A stretch of DNA of 64,000 nucleotides, from contig NC_079509.1 in the NCBI RefSeq assembly GCF_030052815.1, positions 47,900,313-47,964,312 of the forward strand, read 5' to 3'. The DNA comes from Hevea brasiliensis. Taxonomy: Eukaryota; Streptophyta; Magnoliopsida; Malpighiales; Euphorbiaceae. Shown in pieces: positions 46,441 through 58,319 of this stretch (position 1 is the first letter of the stretch; each line of letters begins with the position of its first letter). The translations under genes and the position numbers were made by a program. The notes under the pieces were generated by a model, which was not told the origin of the DNA, ran no database searches, and saw nothing but the letters and a program-made list of their open reading frames with translations.

Positions 46441-47480
46441 ACCATTGTGTTTTAACTGCAAGACCGCTTTCTTACACTCAAGGAGAAAATGTCTTTGCCA
46501 TAGAGTGTACGGAAGTCAACTCTCAACTAACTGCTTTTTACCCTCAATCAATCATCTTATAGATCTTCATCTGCGTCATCTTGAATGTAGATGGATGCAT
46601 TGGAGGACGAGATTCTCTAGTTCCGTAAGACTGTGGATGCATTAAGAGATCAAAAGTGAGGGTAAACTTTTGTTGCGATGGAGGAGAAAGAATGTAGAGA
46701 CAGTAGATTGTTGCAGCATGAGAGAGACAGAGAGCAACGTCAACACGAGCAGCAGATGATGCATGTGCATACGCGTGAGATGTAAGAGATGATGAGGTAG
46801 ATTCGCATGCAGTTCTCCCAAGCCTCTTGTTCTTCAGCTACGCCTCCAGAGCCTTCACTTCCTGATCATGACGGACTATATTACGACGAGGATATTCATA
46901 TTACTGGTTTTGTTTGAGCTTTTCATGCTCAGAGTTGTAATTTATGAATTTTTTTTGTTTATTAATTTATATCAATTACTGGATATTTTTCAGTCACAAA
47001 ATAATACTTTAAATAAATTTTTAAACTATACTTTATATTTGAAAATACAGGAAAAATGATTTAAAATAAATAATTTTATTTTTTTAAAATTTTATCAATT
47101 AGCAATAGGTTAACGATAGAATTTTGTTGCGAATTAGCAATAGAAATCAAACCTATTGCCAAATTTAATTTATTTTTTAAAAAATATTTTCTCATTAATA
47201 AATAACAAGATTGTTTCATTATATCAGTAATGAAAAAATATCTATTACTAATTAGCAACGAAATATAGCGTGTTGCTTATTTGCAATAGACATTTTTCCA
47301 TTGCTATTTAGCAACAGTCTTTTTTTATATTATTAATTAGTAATGAAAAAAATTTTCCATTCCTAAATAAATCAATAACAAGCAAAATAGTAATAGAAAA
47401 ATCCAATATTAAATAAAATTAGCAATGGATTTCTTTAAATTAACGATGAAAATTTTCGCTCCTAAACTGTTTTCTTCTAA
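46441..47480 (+). pseudogene. possible CACTA (En/Spm) transposon fragment, copy 1
   Basis: From 46591 a broken frame reads MDALEDEIL, then with shifts Glu/Arg/Gln-rich words such as EQQMMHMH and MQFSQASCSS, a make-up seen at the end of plant En/Spm-type transposase proteins. Downstream, 47095-47460 is filled with short words TTAGCAATRG/TTGCTATTAGCAACG in both orientations, as in CACTA subterminal regions. A terminal CACTA repeat is not clear (TTTTCTTCTAA at 47470 is at best decayed). The call is tentative; other hATs or coiled-coil proteins would give similar composition. Confidence 0.42.
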
Positions 47481-48257
47481 TCATACATGATTTTGTAATT
47501 GCAATTTAGTCTTGCCTAATTTAGTATATATTCAAGTTTTTAGGATATTAGATAATATTTATTCATTGAATTAAGGAAGTTAAGAAAATAAATATTTGAC
47601 TCCACCTAACAATTAAAAAAATTATCTTATAATGTAAAAATTAAAATTGAAATTTAATAATAAACGCTTAAATATTAAATTATTAATCTTATGGGGCGGA
47701 CCATTTTTTTTTTTTTTAAATATGCCCGCCCCATTATCTTTGTTAGTCGCCTCACTAGCTAGCATCCAAGAAAATGTATTGTATCTTATAATAGTTATCA
47801 AAAGCAAATACTTTCTATTCATTGGCTTACCCTATTTGGTTTAAGCATGCGCTAATAGTTTATATCTCAAAAATTCAACACTACTTTTAATTTCCTCTTG
47901 ATTTGTGCATCAAGTTGAAAAAGTGTAGAATTTTGTATTCAATTATTAAGAACCTTTTCATGTAGAGAAAAGTGAACCCATTTTGAATTCCTTAGTAGAA
48001 CACTTTGAATTAATATGATTTGCATAGTTGTGTTGAGCAACCTACCACTTAGTGGCAAGCACATATTTTCCAATATTGAGTTATGTGTGCTGTTTTTGTT
48101 AAATATTTTATTAGTGGATGACCACCATATATTTTCCTTTTCCCAAGAGGATGAAGGATGTGGCTAAATGGGATTTAGCTAAAAAGTTTGGCGTTACTAA
48201 TTGTATCATTAATTATAAATATGGTCCATAATTATGTTAAAGGGAAAAGTATAGCTT
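47481..48257. other. non-coding tail of duplication unit 1
   Basis: AT-rich sequence with a short inverted word pair GGGGCGGACC and CCGCCCC-like at 47692-47735. It is present in unit 2 (57080-57854) and, diverged, at 61845-62060. The last matching word is CTAAAAAGTTTGGCGTTACTAA near 48181. No gene is recognised; short open frames at 47622-47844 overlap each other on opposite strands and are not credible. Confidence 0.6.
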
Positions 48258-48264
48258 TTATGAT

Positions 48265-51200
48265 TCACCAAGTTAGTGGAAGAACCAATTTGATCGAAAA
48301 ACCCTAATCATTTCAGTAAGTTACAAAACATAATATACTAATTGTATCTTGTTGTTCTGCATAGTAAATTCTTATAAAGGAAAATGACACCATTACCTAC
48401 CATCATTCTCGTTGGCATCTTAGATGCTAATAAGCTTACTGGACCTAGTTTCTTGGATTAGTATAAGAATTTAAAAGTAGTTTTAGATTCTGAATATATG
48501 GGATATGTCTCAGACTCAAAACCCCTATATCCCTTATATGAAGGTGATGACTTATGAGCTAGGTGTTACATGTTTGCCTCAGTGAGCAAAGAGTTGCAAA
48601 AGGACCATGAAAGCACATAGTTAGCTTCAAAAATCCTAGTTTACCTACAAAGGTTATATGGTGAACAAAACAGGACTACAAGACATAAGATATTAAAGCA
48701 GTTGTTCATGATAAAGATGTTGGAAGGGATGAATGTAGGAGATGGCTTACATAAGTTGATTGCGCTGAGTCATGAATTCTTGAAAGATTTCACCCCACAG
48801 CTAAATTTTATCCATCAATCTTTTCTTAACTCTTTCTTTAAGTCTATTATAGACTTTCACATGAACAAGCTAGAGTGTACACTTGCAGAGTTATTAAAAT
48901 TGCTTGTCACAACTCAAAACCGATGTCTAGCAATAAGAAAAAGGTAGTCTTAGTTGCTTATACTTTAAGTAGGACTATGAAAAAAAGCAACATGAATAGG
49001 AATGTTTCAATCCCTAAACTCTCAAGGAAAGTTTCCAAGAGCCAATTCAAGGATAAAAAGGTTGAAGCTATAGATAAGGGAAAATGTTTTATTGCTAAAA
49101 GGAAAGGCATTAGAAAAAGAATTCCCCAAAGTACTTGAAGTAAAAGAAAAGCCTTGTGAAGGTATATCAATGTCATGTTATTTATGTTTAAATAGTACTT
49201 ATAGTTCATCATTATTATTGTTGGTGCTTGTTCTCACAAATTTATTGACATGTACGAACTAGCAATCAGTAAAGCTTAGACGAGATATGATGATATACTA
49301 GATATTGTTAATGGACCAAAGGTTGCTACTAAGTCCATAGGATTTTATCTTTGTATACAATTGGTTTTGTTCTGAATTATGTTTGATGTACCTAGTGTTT
49401 TTAAAACATCATATCTTTATCAAGCATGACTCATAATGGATATGAATTTTAATTCATAGATGTTTACATTTTATTTTAAAAATGAAATGTTGGCATGGGT
49501 TACTTAAACAGTGATCTTTATTATGTTCATAATAGTAACAAAAACAATTCTAAGCAATTAAGTTGAGATTAATATAATCATCGAAACCAAATCTAATCTA
49601 AAATGAATTTGGCTTTGTGACTATGTCAAATTATAGAGGATAGGATCATTAAATTAGGAAAGTTGGGGACTTGGTTCTCATTGGCCTAACTGGTGAGTTT
49701 TATTCTCAAGGCAATATGTCAAAATCAAAAGAGTTGAAGGAGTTTTAGAACTAATAGATGGAGAAGTAGATGGTCCATTTGGATAAATGGTTAGAAGAGG
49801 TTTTTCTCAATACTTTAACGATGTTTATACTTGAAGAAATATAAATTTGAAATCTTTGAAAAGTTTAAGGAATTCAAACATGAAGTAGAGAAAAATATAT
49901 GGGAAAAAGTATTAAAGTCTTTGATTTTATCAAGGCCAAGTATACTTAAGTACTAATTTTGATGAGTTTATAACGGAACAAGATATTTTATCTCAACTAA
50001 ATCCTTTAAGAACACCATAGTTATATGAAGTGTCTAAAAGAAGGACGTGTGCCATGTTTGGCAAAGTATAAAATATGATGAACTATAAAAAATTACTAAC
50101 TTTATTATAAGGAATAGCATTGTTAACAACTTCAAATCTTCAAAGTATATTTTGATCTAAATTAGTTTCCACTGCATTATATGGGATATGTTGTGGTTAG
50201 ACACAAAGTCTTAAGGTTGTTAGGATTTCAGTCGTTAAAAGTGAAATCTGATAAAGGATAAATTTGTTGAGTGTAAAATCTGATAAAGGATAAATTTGTT
50301 GAGTACCTTAAAGAAAGTTTAGTTAGGTGCCTTATAATGCATCCCACATTAGTCTGCAGGGAGTTCTTGAGTGTTATATATATGGGTTTGCAAACCTCCT
50401 CTTGTGACCTAGCTTTTGATGTAGAGTTAGACAGGTTCATATTTTTTTGGTATTAGAGCCTTACTCTGCACAGGTTGATGGCTATGTACAAAGGTTCCCT
50501 GACATTCTTTAAGAGAGGTCAAAGTAAACGAGTCATAAACCTGGTTGCTTCAGGAGGATGTTTAATCTAAAGGGGTCAGGAATGATACATCCCACATCAT
50601 TTCTACAGGGAGATCTTGGGTATTATATATATGGGTTTGCAAAGCTCCCCTTATGAGCTAGCCTTTGAGGTGGAGTTAGGCGGGTTCATATCACCTTAAA
50701 TAAAGTTTAGGGTTTTATTTCTATCTTCCTACATAAAAAAGGGTTGTTATATGTGGGGTCATTATTTTTGAGAGAGGAGTTTCTAAGAGAAAATGATAAA
50801 GTAGGGCAGATGAAATTAGATAAAGAGTCATCAAACAACAAATTAAATGGATATATATCCATCTAGCATTGAGCTAATACCTATTGATTTTGTCTCCATA
50901 TCAATAACTTGAAGTTAGTTACTATATTTCAACCTTTAGGGAGATATAGAATTCTACATGATAATGTACAAAAGTTGTTCATTCATGTAAAGATTGATTA
51001 AGAGATGATCATACATTTAATGAAGAAATTATATTGGATATATATAGATTTCTCATTAACAGTAAGTGCCATAAGATCCAAAATGGATTCAACCATTAAG
51101 AAACAAATCTATGCTCTTGTAAACTTTCATATGGATATGGTATCTAGTGCAAGTTGAAAAGGTTTTTCAAGAAATAAACAAGTTCTAATGAATAGGCAGA

Positions 51201-52498
51201 GACCTATAAGACAAGGCTAATTATGAAAAAGGGTTTCACTAAAGGAAAGGGCTTGACTGTGAGGAAACCACCTTACCTATGACTATGCTTAAATCCAATT
51301 AGATTTTAATGGCAAAATATTTATACTATGAGTATATGTCGGGGCAACTATTTGTCTAAACTACCTTCTTTAATGGAAACATTGAGGAAGATATAATCTT
51401 AGAAAGGTTCAAAAGTGTATAAGCTTAAAAGATCCATTTATGATCTTAAGCAAAACTTTAAGAAGCTCTATGAGCACAAAAAGGATAGTGGGAACAACTT
51501 CTTGTATGACCTTGTGTATGCATGATTTTTCATTAATTGGAAATGACAATTAACATACTAGTGAATGTAAAGCTTAGTTGTATAAATCTTTATTCGTAAT
51601 TGACTTAGGGAAGAAAACCTATATTCTTGGTTTTGCATCAACAAAGATCAAATAAGAATAATAGGTTTGTTTCACAGGTTTGTTTTTGGAAAGGATGTTG
51701 AAAGGGTTTGACAAGCTTAATTCCAAAAGGGGATTGTTGCTTAAGAGGCATGATAACTAACTTTCTTAGGAAAAGTCTTCTAAAACTTCTAAAGAGAGAA
51801 GCCAAGTATGCTAAGTTATGTACGAGATAAGATATTGCACATGCTATTCGTGACTAACATATGCTATTTGTGACTAGCATATGCTATTTGTGACTAGCAA
51901 ATGCCAATCAAATCCAGGTTTGAACTGCTTAGTATTTGTCAAGAGTATCCCTAAATACTTTAGAAGTATTTGGGATATTAATATTGATAAAAGGAGAAAG
52001 AAATTTGTAGCTAATAAAGTTTACAAATTTTGACTTTCAGTCAAATGATAAGGATAAGAAGTCTATCTAAAGGTTTTATGTCTAATTGTGGCAACAGAAT
52101 GGTCGATTGGAAAGGTTTCAAATGGGTAGCAACTATGGATTCTACTATAGAGGCTAAATGTTTTGCTACATAAGATGTTGCAAATAGGTTGTTTGGATTC
52201 AAAAGTTCTTAACATAAATTAATAATATTCCCTTGATTTTATCATTAGTCTCTCTCATCTGTGATAACAATTGTGCCTTAGCTCATGTAAAGGAATTAGG
52301 TCTCACCTGAAATCTAAACACTAAGAGAAGCTAAATCATTAATTCATAAAACTAGTTGGAAGTAGCGCGGAGGATAGCGTCAGCTAGTAACCTAACTGAT
52401 CCTTTCAGATAAGCCATAGATTAACAATAGTTAGAAAATCATCCTGGAAAGATGAGTGCTATATATTGTAGTTATTGGCTCTAATGTATAAGGGAGAA
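48265..52498 (+). pseudogene. decayed copia internal region, copy 2
   Basis: Runs parallel to copy 1. Best-preserved part is gag: 48702-48947 stays open (LEGMNVGDGLHKLIALSHEF, then DFHMNKLECTLAELLKLL), which matches Copia-1 Gag wording. The zinc knuckle near 49080 has lost the CxxC spacing (KCFIAKRKGIRKR). Integrase, RT (EVETYKTRL-like near 51190) and RNase H traces follow, with dense stops. A TRIM is inside at 50335-50693. The polypurine AAGGGAGAA is at 52489-52497. Confidence 0.87.
50335..50693 (+). mobile_element. TRIM, copy 2
   Basis: Sister of the TRIM at 43989, at the same place in the copia remains, with the CCTTA duplication on both sides (50330-50334 and 50694-50698). The first base pair of the LTR is TA in place of TG. 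The primer site is TGGTATTAGAGCC (50448-50460). It is slightly longer (359 bp) because the middle has gained a few bases. Confidence 0.9.
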
Positions 52499-52900
52499 TG
52501 TTAGTGGTATGCCCTAGAGTACTACCATAGTGTTGTATATTGTAAACCTAATTCTCAATAATGGCTTTAATGCTTTTTTTTTTAACTTAAAATGTTAATG
52601 TTTAATTGAACAATTCATTAGTTTCTTGTTGAAAGTTGCATTCTCAAAGAATTGAAAATATGAGTAATTGAACTGTCCATTATGTCAACTAATGCAAGTT
52701 TCTTCCTCACGAGCTCTTCAAAGCAACATGTACTAGGAAGGACACTCTGAGTTTGTTGATGCAAGTTCTCAGGCAATTCATGTAAGTGAAAATGCATCTA
52801 TTTTAATGTTTTTCAATTACATCTATTATTTGCATGTCAACTTGCATTGAAATTGTTATTTGACCATTGTGTTTTAACTGCAAAACCACTTTCTTAGATT
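52499..52900 (+). repeat. copia LTR remnant, copy 2
   Basis: Starts TGTTAGTGGTATGCCCTAGAG after the polypurine tract, closer to Copia-1 than copy 1 is. It fades at about 52900 at the same place as copy 1. Confidence 0.75.
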
Positions 52901-53283
52901 TGAGGAGAAAATGTCTCTACCATAGAACGTACGGAGTCAACTCTCAACCGTCTGCTTTTTACCCTCAATCATCTTATAAATCTTCATCTGTGTCATCTTG
53001 CATGTAGATGGATGCATTGGAGGACAAGATTCTCTAGTTGCGATAGACTATTGTTGCATTAAGAGATCAAGTTGCAATGGAGGAGAGAGAATGTAGAGAC
53101 AGTAGATTGTTGCAGCATTAGAGGGACAGAGACCAACGTCAACATGAACAGCAGATGATGCATATGCATGTGCGTGAGATGTGGGAGATGATGAGGTGGA
53201 TGTGAATGCAGTTCTCCCAAGCCCCTTGTTTTTCAGCTACGCCTCTAAAGCCTTCACATCTTGATCATGATGGACAATATTAC
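52901..53283 (+). pseudogene. possible CACTA fragment, copy 2, left part
   Basis: From 53011 reads MDALEDKIL and then, after a stop and shift, EERECRDSRLLQH and EQQMMHMHVREMWEMM, longer and more regular than in copy 1. The run of Glu, Arg, Gln, Met with a heptad-like look suggests a coiled coil. It is cut at 53283 by the solo LTR and continues at 56452. Identity as En/Spm-type transposase tail is tentative. Confidence 0.42.
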
Positions 53284-56200
53284 TGTGACACCCCTCACCC
53301 ATCTACAGTGTAGCCAAGCAAAACATGTCACACAGTGTGTCGGAGCACCTTATCTTATAGTATTTCAAATTCTGATTCTTAATCTATTTATTAAAAGTCT
53401 CTAAGTGAAGTTTATGCCATTTATTGAAATTTTGAATTAATTTGGGATTCTGAAAATTTTATAGAAAATCTGGCAGAATGCCAGCTAAAAATTAGGAAAA
53501 CAGTTCTTCAGAACCTATTAAAAATACTTCCAATATTCATATCATGTCCGCAACTTAAATAAACCTCAACACAGTTTCATCAAATCACAATTTTCATTCA
53601 TACAAAACCAATAAAATTGGTACTCATCCATAAATGAAATACTAAATGTCATTAATGTACATAATTATAAATATTTACATGGTTTTATAATTTACATAAC
53701 AAAATAAATATTTAACATATAATACAAAATACAAAATATAAAATACATGCTGTAGCCTAGTGTCCTACCCAAAATACACTGCAGATGTGGTGACACTAGA
53801 ATGCAATATAGATCTGAACGCTCACCTAGTCTGAGGTTTGTTGGGCTCTCTATCAATCTCACCAGTACCTACGCGTGGCAAAAAGCGACGCACTGAGCAA
53901 TACAGCTTAGTGGTGCCAATATAATGTAAAAATAAACTAAATGAATAAATATGCAGATATTATGTTGATATATTATGCAAACATAAATTTTTTATAATTA
54001 TTAATATTTTTATTAATTTAGTACTTTTATGTTCATTAATTGGTAATAATTTATTAAAACTTATTTTTGGTTGCTCAAGTAACCTATACAAGTGACTGGA
54101 CTGGATAAATGGATAAACTGACACTAGGTACCAAGTACCTCGGGCTTTTACACCATCGGTCACAAAGTATCTATCAGGTGTGCAACAGAATGGCTAACAA
54201 GCCATGACAAGCATCGGGCACAAAGCCAAGTGTGTCAAGCATAGCAAAATGGCCATAGGCCATAATATTATAAAATGACATAAAATACCGCAAATCACGA
54301 AATGGCATAAAGCTATATGCAGTACTGCTATCGGAACCCTATTGGCATAACAACCTATCCAAACTAATCATTCTAGGCATACTAGGGCATATTACAAAAT
54401 TAATTATTTAATTCTTTACATATGATATTTAGTGGTTACTATTTACCTTACTATTTGTACATAAATGTTGACTTTTTCATACATAATAGTTATGTTAGTT
54501 CTAATTACACCAAAATCCCAAATTTTGGATTTTACACTTGTTGGCATTGATTGCCAATCTCAATTCAAAGTTCATTAAAAGTTATTTCCAATTTTCAGAT
54601 TTCATGGTCAATGTTAACTGTTCCATTGGACCAATCTACTGTGAGATTTTGGCTAAACTTCCTTCATCAAAGTTGTTCTTTAATGTGTCTTCTTTAATTC
54701 CCTTTTTTAATCACTCCATTTGGAGTTTTTTACTCAAGTTATGGTCTTTTTACCGTAACTGGCCTGATTAGTTTATTGTCCAGATTTTCTGGGCAGGATT
54801 TGGTTCTGGCAGTTTTAGTGTCCTAAATTTGGCTAGCAATTTGAATTGGTTATGGTCAGAATTTGAGTTTGTGTCTTCATCAAAGTTGTTCTAAATTGTC
54901 TAAGCTTTCCATTCGTTCAAAAATTAGGTCATTTGGACCTTCCTACACAAAGTTATGGCCATATGAACAAATAATGTTCATTTGGTCATTTTAACCAGGT
55001 CCAGAATTGGTTATCCAGATTTGGTCAATTTTTAAGTCATCCTAAGTTAATTTTTTTAGTAGGGTTTCTTTATCAAAGTTGTGGCATTATAACCCTAGTT
55101 TTACCTCCAATTGGCCTTGCACCAATTGAAGCTACACAAACCAAGTTATGGCTACCCAAACACACTGGACTCAAGTCTAGACCTGCTGACACAACAGGGT
55201 AGCATACCAAATCCCTAATCTAATGCCACAATTTATTTCATTTTGTGGTCAAACCTTACCAAATGGTCACTAATTAACCATTAAAATATTCATTCACCAT
55301 TACATGAGCAAAACCCTAATTTTACTCAAAACCCTAATTCTCAAAATTCCAATTCTTGCACTACACATACACTTCCATGTTCTAATTACTAAATTCATGT
55401 CAAGGGATCATCAATTTCCATTTTCAATTCAACTAAATCATCAAAACCCTAACCTATCCAAGGCTGCCGAAATTTCAAGTTAGTCAAACATGCAGATTTT
55501 GTTTCAATTTTCACAAATCCTAGCTCATTTCAATGTTTTACCAAAGAATATAATGAGAGAAAGAAAGGAAATGGGCACTAACCTCTTAGAGCATAATCTT
55601 GAGATGTCCAATCTTCACTTTCTCTTAATTTCTTGGCAGCCAAACACTTAAGCAAGGTTGGGTAACAAGTTTTTGCGAAGGAATTTATGGATTTTGGGGT
55701 GAGAGTTCAAGGAATTAGCAAGGTAAATAAAGAAGAAACAATGGAGGGAGGAGAGAGATAGGTTTCGGCCAGCTGAAGTAAAGGAAGAAGATGACTTATT
55801 TTTCTTTTACTTTCATTCTCTTTTATTTTTTTTAGGTGTGGTTATTGAATGGTGATTGGTTGATAAATTTTTAATGACATCATAATGATGTCATAATTAT
55901 ATTTTTATTTCATTTGTTTTCATTTTTCTTTCTTCTCTTTTTACTTATTTTTAATAAATTTTTCTTCAATATTTATTCACATTTTATGTCATATACCTCA
56001 CTTGTTTGAATGGACAAGTTGGTAAAAAATCATCTCTGAAGACAAAATGACCAAAATGCCCTTCGTTTAGCTTATTGAGCCAAAATCGTCTGTACCGATT
56101 GATAAAATTTTCTTAACATTTTCTTGGAATTCTTTTATCATCTAAACCTCAATAACTCTTTATTGGAGTCTCAAAAATTATTTCACAGGGTTCCCTTCGG

Positions 56201-56446
56201 GTCTAGAGTTACTAACAGTCTTTACAGTCGCTTCCCATTAGGTCACCCATTGTCGGAGCACAAACTTATTTAATCTTATTGTATTTCATTTCTAATATTT
56301 TTCCTAAATTTTTTCTTACCATTATTTAGTTTATTTATGACTCCTCACTCTAGTTTACATATAGTTCTAGATATTTTGACTGTCCGGACAGACATTAATC
56401 ACCAAAATAGTAGAATGTACTGACTATCTAAAGTGAGAGTATTACG
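53284..56446 (-). mobile_element. gypsy-type solo LTR (minus strand, 3163 bp)
   Basis: Left end TGTGACACCCCTCACCCATC at 53284 is the inverted LTR end; right end at 56446 is the inverted LTR start (CTAAAGTGAGAGTATTACG). There is no internal region. Flanks ATTAC (53279-53283) and ATTAT (56447-56451) form a duplication with one change. Unit 1 of the duplication has the empty site ATTAC once at 46880-46884 in the same context, so the insertion came after the duplication. It is related to the solo LTR at 9410-35296. Confidence 0.92.
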
Positions 56447-56451
56447 ATTAT

Positions 56452-57079
56452 GATGAGGATATTCATATTACTTTTTTTTCTCATTTTTTCATACATGGTT
56501 TTGTTTGAGCTTTTCATACTCAGAGTTGTAATTTATGATTTTTTTTGTTTATTAATTTATATCAATTACTGGATATTTTTCAGTCACAAAATAATCCTTT
56601 AAATAAATTTTTAAACTATAATTTATATGTGAAAATGTACAGGAAAAATGATTTAAAATAAATAATTTTATTTTTTTAAAATTTATCAATTATCAATAGA
56701 TTAACAATAGAGTTTTGTTGCAAATTAGCAATAGAAATCAAACCTATTGCCAAATTTAATTTGTTTTTTAAAAAATTTTCTCATTAATAAAGAACAAGAT
56801 TGTTTCATTACAATCAGTAATGAAAAAATATCTATTACTAATCAGCAACGAAATATAGCATGTTACTTATTTGCAATAGACATTTTTCCGTTTCTATTTA
56901 GCAAGAGTCTTTTTTTATATAATTAATTAGTAATGAAAAAAATTTTCCATTCCTAAATAAATTAATAACTAGCAAAATAGTAATAGAAAAAATCCAATAT
57001 TAAATAAAATTAGCAATGGATTTCTTTAAATTAACAATGAAAATTTTCGTTGCTAAACTATTTTCTTCTGAATCATACA
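56452..57079 (+). other. possible CACTA subterminal region, copy 2
   Basis: Counterpart of 46885-47480, with TTAGCAATAG-type words in both orientations at 56690-57060. It differs by small indels, such as an added CTCATTTTTTCATACATG near 56480. No coding frame is present. Confidence 0.4.
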
Positions 57080-57854
57080 TGATTTTGTAATTGCAATTTA
57101 GTCTTGACTAATTTATTATATATTCAAGTTTATAGGTTATTAAATAATATTTATTCATTGAATTAAGGAACTTAAGAAAATAAGTATTTGACACCACCTA
57201 AAAATTAAAAAAATTATCTTATAATGTAAAAATTAAATTTGAAATTTAATAATAAACGCTTAAATATTAAATTATTAATCTTATAGGGCGGACCATTATT
57301 TTTTTTATTTTTTATTTTTAAATATGCCCACCCCATTATCTTTATTAGTCGCCTCACTAGCTAGCATCCAAGAAAATGTGTTGTATCTTATTATAGTTAT
57401 CAAATGCAAATACTTTCTATTCATTGGCTTACCCTATTTGGTTTAAGCATGCGCTAATAGTTTATATCTCAAAAATTCAACACTACATTTAATTTCCTCT
57501 TGATTATTGCTTCAAGTTGAAAAAGTGTAGAATTTTGTATTCAATTATTAAGAACCTTTTCATGTAGAGAAAAGTGAACCCATTTTGAATTCCTTAGTAG
57601 AACACTTTGAATTAATATGATTTGCATAGTTGTATTGAACAACCTACCACTTAGTGGCAAGCACATATTATCCAATATTGAGTTATGTGTGCTATTTTTG
57701 TTAAATATTTGAGTAGTGGATGACCACCATAAATTTTCCTTTTCCCAAGAGGATGAATGATGTGGCTAAATGGGAGTAAGCTAAAAAGTTTGGCATTACT
57801 AATTTTATCATTAAATTATAGATATGGTCTATAATTATGTTAAAGGGAAAAGTA
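57080..57854. other. non-coding tail of duplication unit 2
   Basis: Matches 47481-48257 closely, including the GGGCGGACC word at 57286 and the TGGCTTACCCTATTTGGTTT word near 57426. The duplication match ends at AAAGGGAAAAGTA, exactly where a fold-back element begins. No gene is recognised. Confidence 0.65.
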
Positions 57855-58319
57855 CATTCTAGTAATTTATGATTTGTGTTTTTTATTAGTAAGGGTTTGA
57901 GGTTTTTTTATTTAAAAGTAAAATCGTTAAACGGTGCCAATGTATGTTGATATGGTAAAACTTTCTATGCTTCTAAATTAGTAAAGTAAGTGGGCCTTAC
58001 ATATTTGATTGTATATAATTATGTTATTCATCCAATGCCAAGTCAGAAAGAATGAAAAAAAAAATAGAATATACTAAGATTTATCCTTTATTGTAAGAAA
58101 ATCAATAGGCAGATTGATATATACAATCAAATAGGTGGACTCACTTGTCACGTCAGTTAAAGAGTACAAAAAGACTTATCAAGTTAATATATATTGACAC
58201 CATTTAATAATTTTATCCTTAAATACTAACAATATAATAATACAAATTCTTAAATAAAAAAAAAATCTCAAACTCTTATTAATAAAATGCACAAATCACT
58301 TAAAGTAAAGTTTACTTTT
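57848..58319. mobile_element. fold-back (MITE-like) element, 472 bp
   Basis: The left arm (57848-58020) and the right arm (about 58115-58319) are imperfect inverted repeats: AAAAGTA at the left edge pairs with TACTTTT at the right, GATTTGTG (57871) with CACAAATC (58292), and CATATTTGATTGTATATA with TATATACAATCAAATAG. About 95 bp separate the arms. No coding capacity. A clear target-site duplication was not found, so the transposon family is unknown. Confidence 0.75.

Larger units (their letters stand above)
41925..48257 (+). repeat. tandem duplication, unit 1 (~6.3 kb)
   Basis: From GGATTCACCAAGTTAGTGG near 41925 to AAAGGGAAAAGTA at about 48254 this block is repeated from about 48265 to 57854. 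Both units share the decayed copia, the TRIM with the same target-site duplication, the LTR remnant, the possible CACTA piece and the tail. By eye the units differ by very roughly a tenth of positions. The left edge inside copia gag leader is not an element end, so this is a segmental duplication rather than two insertions. Confidence 0.88.
48258..57854 (+). repeat. tandem duplication, unit 2 (~9.6 kb with insertion)
   Basis: Second copy of the block at 41925-48257, in the same order and orientation. It is about 3.17 kb longer only because a gypsy solo LTR was inserted at 53284-56446. It also has small private changes: a 33-bp doubling at about 50244-50309 and a threefold 20-21-bp word (GCTATTTGTGACTAGCATAT) at 51840-51905. 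Confidence 0.88.
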
